35,625 bases of DNA from the NCBI GenBank assembly GCA_032229885.1, contig JAVYAJ010000140.1, positions 1 to 35,625 on the forward strand. The letters are read 5' to 3'. The DNA comes from Anammoximicrobium sp032229885 (GTDB lineage Bacteria; Planctomycetota; Planctomycetia; Pirellulales; Pirellulaceae). Below, piece by piece: positions 1 to 8,534 of the stretch. The notes under the pieces are model-generated. The model was given only the letters and a program-made list of their open reading frames with translations, did no database searches and had not been told where the DNA came from. How positions within the stretch are numbered: position 1 is the first letter of the stretch; the number at the start of each line of letters is the position of its first letter. The position numbers and the translations under genes are program-made.

Positions 1-266
1 CGAAGCCCGAACCTGCGCCCGAAGCAAAGCCCGAGACAACACCCGCGCCCGAGGCAAAGCCTGAACCCGCTCCGGAAGCAAAGCCCGAACCGGCGCCGGA
101 GCCCGAGCCTAAGTCAGAACCCGCGCCCGAGGCGAAGCCTGAACCTGCGCCCGAAGCAAAGCCCGAGACAACACCCGCGCCCGAGGCAAAGCCTGAACCC
201 GCTGCGGAAGCGAAGCCCGAACCGGCGCCGGAGCCCGAGCCTAAGTCAGAACCCGCGCCCGAGTGA
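1..266 (+). CDS. C-terminal Pro/Glu/Ala-rich repeat tail of a truncated protein
   Basis: The 3' end of a gene enters from outside the window, with codons in phase from position 3 and a TGA stop at 264-266. The whole visible 87-residue part is low complexity, built from short KPEPAPEA-like blocks with alternating charge and regular proline. Such tails are usually extended and disordered, acting as cell-wall or periplasmic spacers or as C-terminal extensions of secreted proteins. The catalytic or folded part lies upstream and cannot be seen, so no function can be given. A GTG overlaps the stop as GTGA, but the downstream gene most likely starts later, at 410. Confidence 0.75.
   Translation, partial: KPEPAPEAKPETTPAPEAKPEPAPEAKPEPAPEPEPKSEPAPEAKPEPAPEAKPETTPAPEAKPEPAAEAKPEPAPEPEPKSEPAPE
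3..266 (+). repeat. Two tandem 132-bp repeats (44 codons each)
   Basis: Copies at 3-134 and 135-266 are nearly identical, with only a few base differences, and lie exactly in phase with the reading frame. Each copy contains smaller units of 18 to 30 bases, so this is a nested repeat. The last codon is GCG in copy 1 and TGA in copy 2, so the gene ends at the edge of a repeat unit. More copies may lie upstream of the window. Confidence 0.9.
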
Positions 267-335
267 ACAAGGCCCAGACGAGCGGCGGTTCTCGGCTCAG
301 AATGACCGCTGGGCCGGTAATTCCTACGCCGTTGC

Positions 336-353
336 GGCGGACCAAAGTCCGCC
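336..353. repeat. Perfect 7-bp-stem hairpin between genes
   Basis: GGCGGAC and GTCCGCC pair perfectly across a four-base loop. The hairpin lies between the stop at 266 and the likely start at 410. No T-tract follows, so it is not a classical terminator. The shape and the following CCGCCCTGC resemble another intergenic hairpin near 15064, so it may be a dispersed repeat. Confidence 0.5.
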
Positions 354-409
354 CTGCTAGACCGCGTTCCGAGTTGCGCGAGGGAGAAATCGAGTTAAAA
401 CACAGTGGT

Positions 410-1402
410 ATGGCTGTCGACGACTTTGGTGACGCGCCGGTCGAATTGATCGTAGACCCGGCCGGAGCCGGCCAACGTCTGGATGCTTTTCTCGCCGATC
501 GGTTCGCCCGCCATAGCCGCGTTCAATTGCGCCGCGCGATCAGCGCTGGCGGCGTCACGGTCGACGGCAAGCATCTAAAAGCGGCGTACCGTTTGCGGCC
601 CGGCGAGCGAGTGACGATCGTCGTCCCCGAACTGCCTCGACAATCGCCGCGGCCCGAACCCATTCCGCTGGACATCCTGTACGAAGATGATTGGCTACTT
701 GCCGTCAACAAGCCGCCGGGCATGGTCGTCCACCCGGCGCGCGGCCACTGGCGCGGAACGCTGGCGTCCGCGCTGGCCCATCACTGCGACCAATTGAGCA
801 GCGTCGGCGGACCGACTCGACCGGGCATCGTGCACCGTCTGGACCGCGACACCAGCGGCGTGATCGTGGTCGCCAAGAACGACCAAGCCCACTTGGCGCT
901 CACCGCGCAGTTCGAACGCCGAACGGTCCAAAAAGAGTACCTGGCGATCATCCTGGGGGCGCCCGATCGAGACCGCGACATCGTCGTGCAACCGATCGGC
1001 GTCCACCCCTATCAGCGCGAAAAAATGGCCATTCGAGCCCATCATCCGACGGCGCGCGAGGCGGAGACGTTTTACGAAGTCGAACGACGGTTTCGCGGGT
1101 TGGCACTGATCCGCGCACGACCCAAGACGGGACGTACCCATCAGATTCGCTTGCACCTGGCCCACATCGGCTGCCCCGTGTTGTGCGATCGCCTGTACGG
1201 CGGTCGGGCGCAGATTACCTTGGGCGAAATCGCCACGGGCCGCGAAGACGACTGCATCCTATTGACGCGGCAAGCGCTCCACGCCCACCGCATCCGCCTG
1301 CTACACCCTCGAACTCGGCAGGAAATCGAGTTCGCCGCGCCGCTGCCAGCAGACATGGACGGGGTTCTCACGGCACTGGAACAGCATCGCAGCCAGCCGT
1401 AG
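410..1402 (+). CDS. RluA-family pseudouridine synthase (RluD/RluC type)
   Basis: This 330-residue protein should convert uridines to pseudouridine in 23S rRNA in the cytoplasm. An N-terminal S4 RNA-binding domain covers about residues 22-75. It is followed by the RluA catalytic domain with the signature HRLDRDTSG at 142-150, where D145 is the catalytic aspartate, and by the conserved KTGRTHQIR stretch. The frame is open upstream to a GTG at 263 that overlaps the previous stop. I chose the ATG at 410 because the 49 residues before it do not look conserved and contain the 336-353 hairpin. Length and motifs fit RluD or RluC, but the exact target uridines cannot be told. The gene is convergent with the next one. 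Confidence 0.92.
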   Translation: MAVDDFGDAPVELIVDPAGAGQRLDAFLADRFARHSRVQLRRAISAGGVTVDGKHLKAAYRLRPGERVTIVVPELPRQSPRPEPIPLDILYEDDWLLAVNKPPGMVVHPARGHWRGTLASALAHHCDQLSSVGGPTRPGIVHRLDRDTSGVIVVAKNDQAHLALTAQFERRTVQKEYLAIILGAPDRDRDIVVQPIGVHPYQREKMAIRAHHPTAREAETFYEVERRFRGLALIRARPKTGRTHQIRLHLAHIGCPVLCDRLYGGRAQITLGEIATGREDDCILLTRQALHAHRIRLLHPRTRQEIEFAAPLPADMDGVLTALEQHRSQP

Positions 1403-1475
1403 GGCAACCAAGCCGGTCAGCGCACCGTCGAGGCTGAATATGGGCGTAGCCGTGGCCTCCAGATCGCGGCAATCC

Positions 1476-1498
1476 GCCCGCCGCCGGGGTGGGCGGGC
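1476..1498. terminator. Candidate bidirectional hairpin between convergent genes
   Basis: GCCCGCC at 1476-1482 pairs with GGCGGGC at 1492-1498, in the 95-bp gap between the stop at 1402 and the convergent stop at 1498-1500. No T-run follows, so intrinsic termination is uncertain. Confidence 0.35.
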
Positions 1499-4400
1499 TA
1501 TTTGCCGCCGCGCAGCTCCCAGGCTAGCGCCGTGCGGCCGGGAATCGTCAACTCGCGTCGAAACTTGCGCGGCGAGGTCCAATCGGGGCCCGCGGCGTCG
1601 GCCGCCAGTTGTTGGATGGCTAGCGTCTGGCCCGTCAGGCCGTACTGCGCCGCGTCGAAATCGCACGCGACGCTCAGTGGCGCGTCGTCCACGTTGACAA
1701 ACAGCAGGACCAACCGGTCTTCGTCAGCCAACGACCACGCGCCGGCCAACAAGGCGTCGGTCGTCACGGGCCACTCGCCGTGCCACTGCCAATCAGCGGT
1801 CACCCGCGGGATCGACCCGATCAATCGCGGCGGACGAGCCATGCGCCCGGCGTAGAAATACCGCTTCAGTTGCCATCGCAAGCGAACGACCTGCCGGAAG
1901 AAGCGAAAGTTCTCGGTCTGATCGACCACCGACGGATCGAGCCAGCCGATCTGCTCGCCGAACACCAATTGCTGGCCAGCCTTCATCCGCAGGGCCAGAT
2001 CTCGCGTGGGACCGCCGCGGTAAGCGCGGCCGAACATCTGCAGCATCCCGCCGTAGATCGCCGGAAACGCGGGGACTTGGCCATCGTGCTGCCAGTGCCA
2101 AGTCAGATATCCGTCGAAGACGTGGGCGTACGGTTCGGCGTTGCATTCGGTGGTCAGCATCCGATCCGCGGGCATGTCCTGCCGAATTCGCTTCAACAGC
2201 TCCCAGTATCCCGCGGTCCACCAATCGCCGCCGCCCGTCGGGTGTCCGTGCGATCGGTCGAAACACAGCGCCGGCTTGGCGGCCGCCACCTGGTCGATAT
2301 ACACGCCTTTGACGCCGCACTGGTTCATCAACCGGCCGACGATCTCAGCCTGTTTGCTCCGCCAGACTTCGGGCGTCGGGCACATCGCGGCCAGCCGCAC
2401 CGGACTTCCGTCCGTTTCCTTGCTGCTGTAGGTTTCGAGATAGGGCTCACCCTGCTCGTCCTTCGTCGCGGCCGGCCGCGCGACCGATGTAAACTCGAAA
2501 TCCTCCAGCCCGCGATCGCGCGTGTCCCACAGCCGGCCGTTGATGTACGGCATGACGTACACCGAACCCTGCTGCAGCTCGGCCACGCCCGCTGCGAATC
2601 CATCGCGAGTCGGGAAATAGTGGGGATAGTCGTTGTCGAAGGGGATCTGGTGCCAATTGTACCAGTGGACGCCGACGGGCACGCCGAGCGCCTCGGCAAA
2701 GCGTTTCACTTGCGGCACGACGTTCGCCGCGTCGCCGCTGGCCAGCGCCCACGCGGGCAGCTCGCGCATCCACTGTGGCGTGTCGGCGCGGCCTTCTTGG
2801 CCCGTCGTCGGCCACCACTTCGCGTGCTGGCTGGCCCACTGGCGATAGATCATCGCCGCGTCGAACCAATCGCCTCGCAGCACGTGCCACACGGCCTCGC
2901 CCGGCAGTTCGAACACGACCGGCCCGTCGTCCGACGCGGCCGCCCCCGCGGCGGTCGCGCTGCCGTCCATCCCGGGCGCCCAATGCTCGAACGTCAACGC
3001 GACGGCGCGATCCGCCGGCTGGCTGTGCACAGTGATCTCTTTCGTGGCGGCGCCCGGATCATGCATGCCGACGTACAGTCCTGTCCGCCGCGCCTCGTCG
3101 TACGCGGCCAGCCACTGCATGGTCGTCCAGCCGTTGGGATAACGTCCCGCGTAGTGATAGGCGCGCCGCCACAGATCGCGGTGCGCCTCGCCCGGGCCGC
3201 GCGGAAACACGACCACGCCGTCCGTCCCCAGGTCGGCCACGGCGACCTGGGGAAACACCACTTGACGCCACGCCCAGCCCGCGGGCGCCTCGGCCCGCAG
3301 CGTCCAGCGCACGGCGCTGGCGGCATGATCCGGCGCAGCCGTGCACTCGACGCGCAGCCTCTCCAATCCGTCCGGCGTCGCGCCGGACCACACCAGCCGC
3401 AGCCGCCCGTCGTCCGACGGCTCGAGCTGCGTGCGCCGCCAGGCCGCATCGGCCGTCACGCGCACGTCGTCCGTCTGCCCCGCGCGGCGCAGCGTCAGCG
3501 TGAACAGCGGCGGACTGCCCGTCGCCAGCAACTGGACATCGGCCGCGGCGTCCAGCAGTTGGACCAGGCTGATCCCGGCGTCGGTCTGTTCGAACAGCAA
3601 GCCCAGGTCGCCCGCGGCAAGCATTCGCAGCCGGTCCGGCTGCTGGCCGTCGGCGGCGGCGAGCGCGTCGGCGAAGCGGCCAAGGCTCTCCAACCGTTCG
3701 GCCACGCCCAATCGCAGCCGGGCCTGCCGCTGCGCGTCGCCGGTCAGCGCAGCCAGCTCGGCGCGCGCGGCCGTCAGACGTTCGCGTACGGCGCCGACCG
3801 TGACGACCACGCCGCCCTGCGCCGGCAGTCGCTCGGCCGCTTGCCGGACGCTGGCGACCGGATCGTCGCTGCTGCCGATCCACAGCCAGGCTGCCAGCCG
3901 CTGCTCGACGCCGCTCCATGTCTCCCACGAGTGGGATCCGTGGGCGTGGACATACGCGCCATAACCGCCCTTGCCGTCGTAGATCAGCATCCGTCCCGAC
4001 CGCAACACGGCCACGGCGTTGCGCCCGTCGTGCATCGCCGCCCAGTCCGAGAATGCGCGGCTGACCTTGTCGCCCTGGAACGTTCCGCTCTGCGGCGGCT
4101 CGCTGCCGGCCCACTGCGGCAGTTCGTCGCCCGACTGGTGCAGCTCGAGAAAGTGCGACTCGCGCCAGGCGAACGGCTGCTGTTGACGCTGGACGACCGA
4201 GACGTACGCCAGCGGCTGGTCTCGCAGATAGATCCAGTGATAGACCGCGTCGGGCTTGGATTCCGGTTGCCCGCCGCCGGCCCGCGCAAATTTCGCCGCC
4301 ACGCGAACGGCCGTGCACAACGGCCCGTCGGCGATTCGCGTCACGCGCGGGTGGGCGTCGTCGGCCAGACGAAACCCACCCAACTCGGGCTGGTACAGCC

Positions 4401-4881
4401 GATCCCGCCAGCGGATCGACTCGAGCGACTTGCCCGTCTGGCGCAGCACGATTCGCGACGGCAGGCCGCCTTGCTTGGCTGGGTCGTGGACGATCTGAAA
4501 ATCGTCGGTCTCGATCGTGCCGTCAGCGCTCGCAAGCTCGGGGCCGGTCGACGTGAACATCAACTTGACGACCGCCGCGCGCCCGTCGGGCACGCGCGCC
4601 ACCACGACGCCGCGCGCCCGTCGTTGCGGATCGAAGTCGGCGTCGGGGATGAACTGCAGCACGACCCCGCTGTCCGGCGCAGCGGCGATTCCTTCCGGAA
4701 CCACGACGGGCACGCCACACCACTGCACGGCGGCCGTCAGATCGACCTCGGCGATCACCAGCCCGCCGGCGGGGGCGTTGTCGAATCGCAACCAGACATC
4801 ATCCGCTCGGACACGCGGCAACGCCGTCGCTGCGACGAGGCCGGCACAAAGGGCCGCGATACAGGAAAGTTTTTTTGTCAT
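1498..4881 (-). CDS. Secreted DUF6259-domain protein, glycoside-hydrolase-like
   Basis: This 1127-residue protein begins with a signal peptide (residues 1-26, cleavage near VRA-DD) and should be exported. The C-terminal part, about residues 700-1000, matches DUF6259 proteins, which look like TIM-barrel glycoside hydrolases. It carries GVHWYNWHQIPFDNDYPHYFP near 738, MPYINGRLWD near 777, GVYIDQ with D863 and LTTECNAEP with E912. The last two sit where barrel hydrolases place catalytic acids, but their roles are inferred. Residues 30-690 are beta-rich by appearance and probably contain carbohydrate-binding folds. The start ATG at 4881 is followed by a run of seven A, and GGGA lies upstream. A polysaccharide substrate is likely; its identity is unknown. 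Confidence 0.85.
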   Translation of the reverse strand: MTKKLSCIAALCAGLVAATALPRVRADDVWLRFDNAPAGGLVIAEVDLTAAVQWCGVPVVVPEGIAAAPDSGVVLQFIPDADFDPQRRARGVVVARVPDGRAAVVKLMFTSTGPELASADGTIETDDFQIVHDPAKQGGLPSRIVLRQTGKSLESIRWRDRLYQPELGGFRLADDAHPRVTRIADGPLCTAVRVAAKFARAGGGQPESKPDAVYHWIYLRDQPLAYVSVVQRQQQPFAWRESHFLELHQSGDELPQWAGSEPPQSGTFQGDKVSRAFSDWAAMHDGRNAVAVLRSGRMLIYDGKGGYGAYVHAHGSHSWETWSGVEQRLAAWLWIGSSDDPVASVRQAAERLPAQGGVVVTVGAVRERLTAARAELAALTGDAQRQARLRLGVAERLESLGRFADALAAADGQQPDRLRMLAAGDLGLLFEQTDAGISLVQLLDAAADVQLLATGSPPLFTLTLRRAGQTDDVRVTADAAWRRTQLEPSDDGRLRLVWSGATPDGLERLRVECTAAPDHAASAVRWTLRAEAPAGWAWRQVVFPQVAVADLGTDGVVVFPRGPGEAHRDLWRRAYHYAGRYPNGWTTMQWLAAYDEARRTGLYVGMHDPGAATKEITVHSQPADRAVALTFEHWAPGMDGSATAAGAAASDDGPVVFELPGEAVWHVLRGDWFDAAMIYRQWASQHAKWWPTTGQEGRADTPQWMRELPAWALASGDAANVVPQVKRFAEALGVPVGVHWYNWHQIPFDNDYPHYFPTRDGFAAGVAELQQGSVYVMPYINGRLWDTRDRGLEDFEFTSVARPAATKDEQGEPYLETYSSKETDGSPVRLAAMCPTPEVWRSKQAEIVGRLMNQCGVKGVYIDQVAAAKPALCFDRSHGHPTGGGDWWTAGYWELLKRIRQDMPADRMLTTECNAEPYAHVFDGYLTWHWQHDGQVPAFPAIYGGMLQMFGRAYRGGPTRDLALRMKAGQQLVFGEQIGWLDPSVVDQTENFRFFRQVVRLRWQLKRYFYAGRMARPPRLIGSIPRVTADWQWHGEWPVTTDALLAGAWSLADEDRLVLLFVNVDDAPLSVACDFDAAQYGLTGQTLAIQQLAADAAGPDWTSPRKFRRELTIPGRTALAWELRGGK

Positions 4882-5040
4882 CTCATTTTTCCCGGCTGTG
4901 AGGAAGGTCGGTGTTTCGAGAGGCGCTCTTTTATTGCTAACAAGCCGATTCTGGCCCCGGGTCGCGACTCGCGGCCAAATCCTTCGGCCCGTTTTCGTCT
5001 TCTTGGCCCCGACTCGGCTGGGTCTACGGATCCAGAGCCC

Positions 5041-5343
5041 TGTTGTTCCCGGTCGCAGCGGCCGTTGCTGACGATCAGAAAGGCGTTGTGATGAAACGCC
5101 TGGACGATCACGTTTTCGTCGAGGTAGTCCCGCGGGTTGCCGTCGAAGGCGGCCCGAATGTTCTCGTAAACCGCTTTGAGTTCAATGAAGACCAGCGGCA
5201 GGCCGTTGACGAAGCAGACCAGCTATACGCGGCGATTGCAATCGGGGGAACGCAGGCCCATGATCTTCAATTCTCTCACGGCCAGGCGCCTGTCCAAGAC
5301 TTGGACTCGACCCACAACATATTGTGCGGTCGCGATCGCTAGC
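5041..5343 (-). pseudogene. hsdR: Remnant of type I restriction subunit HsdR (N-terminal domain)
   Basis: Read on the minus strand, one frame gives VRELKIMGLRSPDCNRRV, a TAG stop at 5223-5225, then LVCFVNGLPLVFIELKAVYE and, further on, NVIVQAFHHNAFLIVSNG. The FVNGLPLVFIELK and HNAFLIVSNG blocks are typical of the HsdR nuclease domain, where the E and K of IELK belong to the PD-(D/E)XK site. Homology stops near 5041 and about 100 residues survive of a protein normally near 1000. No hsdM or hsdS is nearby. With an internal stop and both ends missing, this is a dead fragment of a lost restriction system. Confidence 0.85.
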
Positions 5344-5790
5344 AACATAACCTGTTGTGGGATTTCCGAATACTCCGACAGGCTTCTAGTCGCGATGCTT
5401 AAAATTATGCCAGCCGGCGGCGAATCTCCGTAGAATTAAAGATCGTTCGATCATTTAGTGTCCGATCGTTTACTGGGAAGGCGTGGCGATTTGTAGTCGT
5501 TCACGGTTTGTCACGCCAGCCTAATGGCGACAATCTGCGTTGCAGGACAAGCGAGCCTTGGAGAACGGTCAGCGAGAATTGAAGCGGAAGGGCGCCAGGG
5601 CGACGATTCTCGCGGTTCCGCCGTCGGTTCGGTATCCTGGCCTCCTAGCCGCGTGGAATCACAGCCGATGGCTCGCATTCGGCTCGTCGGTTCGCGGGCC
5701 AGCCACGTCCTTATCCAAACGGCCGACGCCGCGCATCGCGCGCGTCCTTGCGACACATCGGTTCCACGTCCGGCAGGCCGACGTTATCCG
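5344..5790. other. Intergenic stretch without a recognisable gene
   Basis: No frame here gives a protein I recognise. A short palindrome (GATCG-TT-CGATC) lies near 5444-5455 and the DNA is somewhat AT-richer around 5340-5470. The right part abuts the IS4-type element. The missing 3' half of the ABC gene cut at 7440 is not found here. Confidence 0.6.
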
Positions 5791-7439
5791 CCTTGTCTTC
5801 ACCCACTGTTTTCGAGTTCGGATTGGAATTGCAACGCGAGTTCAGCGCCCTGGACCATGGTGTTGAGTTTCTGCCAACCACGCCAGATCGTAATCCAGCC
5901 GGGTTCGCCATCGGATTTGCGGCCCAGAAAGCCGCCCAGCTTTGCAACCTCACGGTAGAACTCGCGGATCGTCACATCAGACACTCGTCGCAGGTTCTTC
6001 CTGGCCGCCTTGAGCATCACCAGCCACAGGTGAGGAACAACCTGGCGTGCGGGTTGATCGGGAAGGCTACGGGCGACGGACTTCAGTTGTAACAGACGCA
6101 CCGCTTCGACCGACATGAGACCCACTATCGGTTCTAAACGGGTCGCTTCTTGCAAGGTACGCTTCGCCACGCGACAACCCGTTTTGAGAGCCTTGTCATA
6201 TTCTTCCACCCGCCAGCAGGCCTCGTAGGACTCGATGACGAGCCATGCCTCGTCGAACGTCGTGACTGGCAGGGAGGTGTACAGGACCCATCTACTGGGC
6301 TTCACGCCTTTCGGCGCGTCGACCTCGCATACCTCGACGACCCATGTCGGAATCGATGAAAGACCGCAGCTTTTGACGTAGGGAGTTGGTTGCTCCGGCG
6401 CCGGCATCCGAAGCTCGCCACAGCGAACTTCCAGCTTCGCGATGCGTGCGGGTTGATCCCTACGCGTCCGCAAGTGCAACTGGTATGTACCTGCCAACGG
6501 CAACGTCGGCAGATACGTAGAAAGAGGCAACGTTTCGCCGTCGGGCGTCATGATCACGTGCTGTAACGAGCTGGCACGCACGACCCAATCCACCTGTTGC
6601 GAGACCAGGTGGCAGAAGACTTCATATCCGTCCGCGCCACGGTCGCAAACATGAACGTACTGAACCCCGTCCGTGGGACGACCTACGTCATCGATCAGCT
6701 CGCCCCAGACTTTCGATTCTCGCTCGCGCTTCAAACGTTGCGCCGCGGTGTCGTTCTTTGATCGCGGCTGGCGGTAATGAATCCTTTGCCCGGCCACGCC
6801 CAAGATCTTCAGGTTGTCCGCCGCCACCAATATGGCGTTGTGCAACAACAAGCCGCGTCCACGGCGGTTGTCGATGGCCGAAAGACCCTCAATAGCGTGC
6901 TGCTTGCCGAAGTCCAATTCGGTCGTGTCGTTAATGACCAAACATCGGCCAGACGCCACTCGCCGGGTCTGCTCCCAATGAGGCCGCGCGATGGCCTCGA
7001 ATGTCACATCGTTTTGGTCGAACAGACGATACGCCGCCTGCAGATCACCCCAAGTTTCCATCTGTTCGGAAAAGCTGGCTGACGGATTATTGGCAACCTG
7101 TTCGGCCATCTTGATCACCTCTTCGTGCGTCGTTTATCGCCCAAATCGCAATCACTGAACTGCGCTCCCGCGCAAGCCTGGCTGTCCAACGTGAATGCCC
7201 TGGATCACACCTCCCTGCCCGAGACCGCGAACGTCGCCTTTGGCAGTCCCTGCTAGGCGACACGACCTCGTCCATCCTCTTGATGGGCTCTCTGCTTTCA
7301 TTACGGATCCAGGTCGCAAAAAGATCGTTTTTTGATCGTAAATGATTTAGTCCAGCCGTCTTCGGCACGCTAGCATCATCAGCGCTAACACCCTGAACTC
7401 TACTCTCCAATGAAGCACGAAATCTGGGTAAAGACAAGG
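5791..7439 (-). mobile_element. IS4-family insertion sequence, about 1.65 kb
   Basis: The element is bounded by imperfect 15-bp terminal inverted repeats: CCTTGTCTTCACCCA at 5791-5805 and, inverted, CCTTGTCTTTACCCA at 7439-7425. It contains one transposase gene on the minus strand whose TGA stop lies inside the 5791-side repeat, and a roughly 250-bp leader at the other end. The bases outside the two ends (TTATCCG on one side, GATCGAGG on the other) do not match, so no target duplication is visible. This suggests a deletion or rearrangement after insertion. The element interrupts the ABC gene at 7440. Confidence 0.8.
5799..7189 (-). pseudogene. IS4-family (Tn5-like DDE) transposase with N-terminal frameshift
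   Basis: The main frame, 7118-5799, encodes 439 residues starting VIKMAEQVANNPSASF. The DDE residues are visible: D64 in INDTTELDFG, D159 in VCDRGADGY and E305 in WRVEEYDKALKTG. The expected N-terminus, DLGDKRRTKR, is found just upstream (about 7189-7119) but in another frame. The sequence AAG AGG TGA lacks one G needed to continue into GTG ATC AAG ATG. A -1 slip would restore the protein, but no standard slippery heptamer is seen, so a disabling deletion is the simpler reading. The upstream frame would begin at a TTG near 7189, after GGGAGG. The truncated form keeps the catalytic core but lacks the N-terminal DNA-binding part. Confidence 0.8.
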
Positions 7440-7926
7440 GATCGAGGCCCGAGGTCGGCTCGTCCAGGATCAAGAGCGCCGGATCGGATGCCAAGGCCAA
7501 CGCCAGCGCTACCTTGGCCCGCTGGCCCTTGCTTAGGCGGCGGATCTTCTGGTCCGGCGAAAGGTCGAAACGGCGGACGCTGTCGCGATACCGATCCAGA
7601 AAGCCGAACGGATAGAAGGCCGCGGCAAACCAGCCGATCTCGTCCACCCGCATCCACTCGTACAGCACCGAGGCTTCGGCGACATAGCCGATGCGGCGAC
7701 GGATCTCGAGCGCCCGGCGCGTGGGATCCAGCCCTAATACCTCGCACGTGCCGGCCGTCGGCAACAGAAAACCCGTGAGGATCCGGATCAACGTCGTCTT
7801 GCCGGCGCCGTTCTCGCCCAACAAGGCAAAGACGCTTCCACGCGGCGCCTCAAAATCGATCCCGTTCAAGGCGCGACAACCGGGAAAGTGCATCGTCAAG
7901 CCACGGGTCGAAATCACGTGTGACAT
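7438..7926 (-). pseudogene. ABC transporter ATP-binding protein, truncated by the IS
   Basis: The first 163 residues are a good ABC ATPase of the YtrB/CcmA-like group. They hold Walker A GENGAGKTT near 38-46, signature LSKGQRAKVAL near 131-141 and Walker B LLILDEPTSGLDP at 151-163. Right after LDP the sequence becomes the terminal repeat of the IS4 element. The open frame reads on through the IS to 7087, giving a chimeric 279-residue product without the switch histidine or the D-loop continuation. The rest of the gene and the membrane partner are absent, so the exporter should be non-functional. It lies 64 bp downstream of a GntR regulator, the usual order for YtrA-type operons. Confidence 0.85.
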
Positions 7927-7990
7927 CGCTGTTTGCCCTTGAACCGGAAAACATCGGATCGTGTCAGGGTGCGACTGTCGTCGATCAGCA

Positions 7991-8410
7991 TCAGGACGAC
8001 TCGCCGGGATTGAAGGAAATCGTGTCCAGCGTTCCCGCCAACGACTCCAATTCCGTCCGTACGATCTCGTGGATCTCCGCTGTCTTCAAACCGCCATGCA
8101 GCGCCTCGGCCAGCACGCCGCGCAGACGCGCGGCGATCAACGTCCGCCGCGCGGCGCGACATCGCTCGGGCGCTTCCGCACAAACGACCAACCCTCGACC
8201 GCGCAATGGCTCGACGATTTCGTCAGCCTGCAATTGCAGATACGCCCGCGCGATGGTGTTCGGATTGATCGCCAATCGGCGGCTGAGCGCCCGGACGCTC
8301 GGCAGCAACTGGCCCGAACCGAGCGTCCCTTCGGCGATCGCAAACTTGACCTGCCGTACGACCTGATCGTAGATCGCCACGCCGGATTGGGGATCGATCG
8401 CAAAAAACAT
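7991..8410 (-). CDS. GntR-family regulator, YtrA subfamily
   Basis: This 139-residue protein should be a DNA-binding repressor. The winged-helix GntR domain covers residues 8-78, with IYDQVVRQVKFAIAEG, LPSVRALSRRLAINPNTIARAY and the wing EPLRGRGLVV. The short C-terminal helical part, about 60 residues, is typical of the YtrA subfamily, which controls neighbouring ABC transporters. The gene sits directly before the ABC ATPase gene in the same direction. As that gene is broken, the regulator is probably an orphan or only controls itself. A matching palindromic operator lies about 105 bp upstream. Confidence 0.9.
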   Translation of the reverse strand: MFFAIDPQSGVAIYDQVVRQVKFAIAEGTLGSGQLLPSVRALSRRLAINPNTIARAYLQLQADEIVEPLRGRGLVVCAEAPERCRAARRTLIAARLRGVLAEALHGGLKTAEIHEIVRTELESLAGTLDTISFNPGESS

Positions 8411-8514
8411 CCGTCACGTTCCGCGGCCCGTCCGTCAATATCCGGCCAGCGCCGAGAGATCTCGACGCTGGCTTCGAGACCCGCCAGACGAACCTCTAAA
8501 AATCAACGAACAAC

Positions 8515-8534
8515 CGTACTGCCGTAATAGTACA
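8515..8534. promoter_or_regulatory. Probable operator of the YtrA-type regulator
   Basis: CGTACT-N8-AGTACA is a near-perfect inverted repeat (GTACT/AGTAC) upstream of the gntR start at 8410. YtrA-type regulators bind such GTAC-containing palindromes overlapping their own promoters. Spacing and symmetry fit; binding is inferred. Confidence 0.55.

Noticed and set aside
1..266. CRISPR-like array from the periodic repeats at the window start
   Set aside because: The repeats are contiguous, coding and have no unique spacers; they are a protein repeat.
263..409. GTG start at 263 for the pseudouridine synthase, overlapping the previous stop
   Set aside because: The added 49 residues do not resemble the family and contain the 336-353 hairpin; the ATG at 410 gives a normal-length protein.
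1780..5091. An 1103-residue open frame on the plus strand opposite the DUF6259 gene
   Set aside because: It is an antisense shadow of a GC-rich gene: composition dominated by R, P, G, H, no domain, while the minus strand has a signal peptide and conserved motifs.
5511..5756. A possible 3' half of the ABC gene beyond the IS
   Set aside because: The translation shows no SSHQ-like switch region or other ABC features in any minus-strand frame.
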